Assembly (NCBI GenBank): GCA_018267575.1
Contig: JAFDYF010000110.1
Coordinates: 1-52,518, forward strand
Origin: Bacteroidota bacterium
GTDB lineage: Bacteria; Bacteroidota; Bacteroidia; Chitinophagales; Chitinophagaceae
Reading direction: 5' to 3'
Length of the DNA: 52,518 bases
The notes under the pieces were generated by a model. It was not told the DNA's origin, ran no database searches, and saw nothing but the letters and a program-made list of their open reading frames with translations. The position numbers and the translations under genes were made by a program. How positions within the stretch are numbered: the stretch's first letter is position 1; every line of letters begins with the position of its first letter. Positions 52,168 to 52,518 of this stretch are shown here, one piece after another.

Positions 52168-52518
52168 AATAAAATTGAAAATGAAGTGAAAACGATTGTA
52201 TACTTATACTAAATAAATGTTTAGTAAAAATAAACATTTATTTGAAACCCCAAAAAAAGTAAGAGAAAATTAATATTGACTACGAAGAGCGGTTTTGTCC
52301 AATGATAGCCTTATCAGATTATACAGAAACAAAAATTTAAATCAAGTGTTTATCTATCCCATCCTGCAGGATGATTGGCAAGAGTTGTTTCCCCAAAAAA
52401 CATGCCGCATAGTTGTAAAGTAATTGTTATTAATATAAAACGTGTTGTGCTATTAGCTTATCAAAAAAAATAGGCATTGATTAAGGCGTTTATTCAAAAT
52501 ATTCTTTGTTCTTTTTTG
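52168..52518. other. Upstream region of phnA to the right edge
   Basis: No gene is seen in these 351 bp. Apart from the inverted repeat at 52211-52243 nothing stands out, and no exact TAnnTTTG is found on the minus strand. Confidence 0.4.
52211..52243. promoter_or_regulatory. 13-bp perfect inverted repeat upstream of phnA
   Basis: AAATAAATGTTTA (52211-52223) and its exact complement TAAACATTTATTT (52231-52243) are separated by GTAAAAA, 44 nt before the phnA start codon. It is too AT-rich and too near the promoter region to be a clear terminator. An operator for a phosphonate- or phosphate-responsive regulator is likelier. Confidence 0.5.

Noticed and set aside
1..52518. CRISPR array, prophage, integrative element or SusC/SusD pair
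   Set aside because: I looked for regularly spaced direct repeats, integrase or capsid-like genes, and TonB-dependent receptors with SusD partners, and found none.

Overview
The window looks like chromosomal DNA from a member of Bacteroidota, probably a Chitinophagaceae- or Sphingobacteriia-type glycan degrader. The reasons are low GC, secreted proteins ending in type IX secretion (T9SS) sorting domains, beta-propeller/Y_Y_Y sensor kinases, a SMUG2-type DNA glycosylase, and promoter-like sites matching the Bacteroidota pattern TTTG-N19-TAnnTTTG. Most genes lie on the minus strand. I see no rRNA, CRISPR array, IS element, prophage or SusC/SusD pair. There is one tRNA (Ser, CGA).

Layout. 1-1021: eroded left edge with an interrupted reading frame and one doubtful small ORF. 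1022-4311: an outer-membrane porin whose promoter is bracketed by two matching operator-like dyads, and a secreted protein of unknown role. 4815-8341: a beta-helix T9SS cargo protein and an overlapping outer-membrane barrel. 8575-10987: an acyltransferase and a second T9SS cargo protein. 11633-13210: a tightly overlapping SRPBCC / membrane protein / ECF sigma operon. 13516-17587: tRNA-Ser, a small membrane protein, a Tat-exported class V aminotransferase, a DUF6159 membrane protein and a NapH/NosR-like iron-sulfur membrane protein.

17683-25995 is a compact minus-strand mannoside operon. It encodes a GntR/HutC regulator, a single protein joining a ROK sugar kinase to a class I mannose-6-phosphate isomerase, a sugar:H+ symporter and a secreted GH38-type mannosidase. 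Together these would take mannoside to mannose, import it, phosphorylate it and isomerise it to fructose 6-phosphate. An identical 19-nt palindromic element lies in front of the regulator and over the start codon of the kinase-isomerase.

26223-35593 holds SMUG2, a DUF2945 protein, a LuxR-type response regulator translationally coupled to a propeller histidine kinase, a convergent paralogous kinase without its own regulator, and a DUF2892 protein. 35628-48926 is a minus-strand fucose-glycan locus: two GH29 fucosidase-family proteins, a sulfatase, a propeller glycosidase, a predicted two-active-site esterase, a TIM-barrel protein, a FucP permease, a fucose-type mutarotase, L-fuconate dehydratase and an SDR dehydrogenase. 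This points to the non-phosphorylating L-fucose pathway and a sulfated, probably acetylated, fucose-containing substrate. Several of its gaps hold related inverted repeats.

49371-52167 encodes phosphonoacetaldehyde dehydrogenase (PhnY) and phosphonoacetate hydrolase (PhnA), the lower part of an aminoethylphosphonate degradation route. A 13-bp inverted repeat lies upstream.
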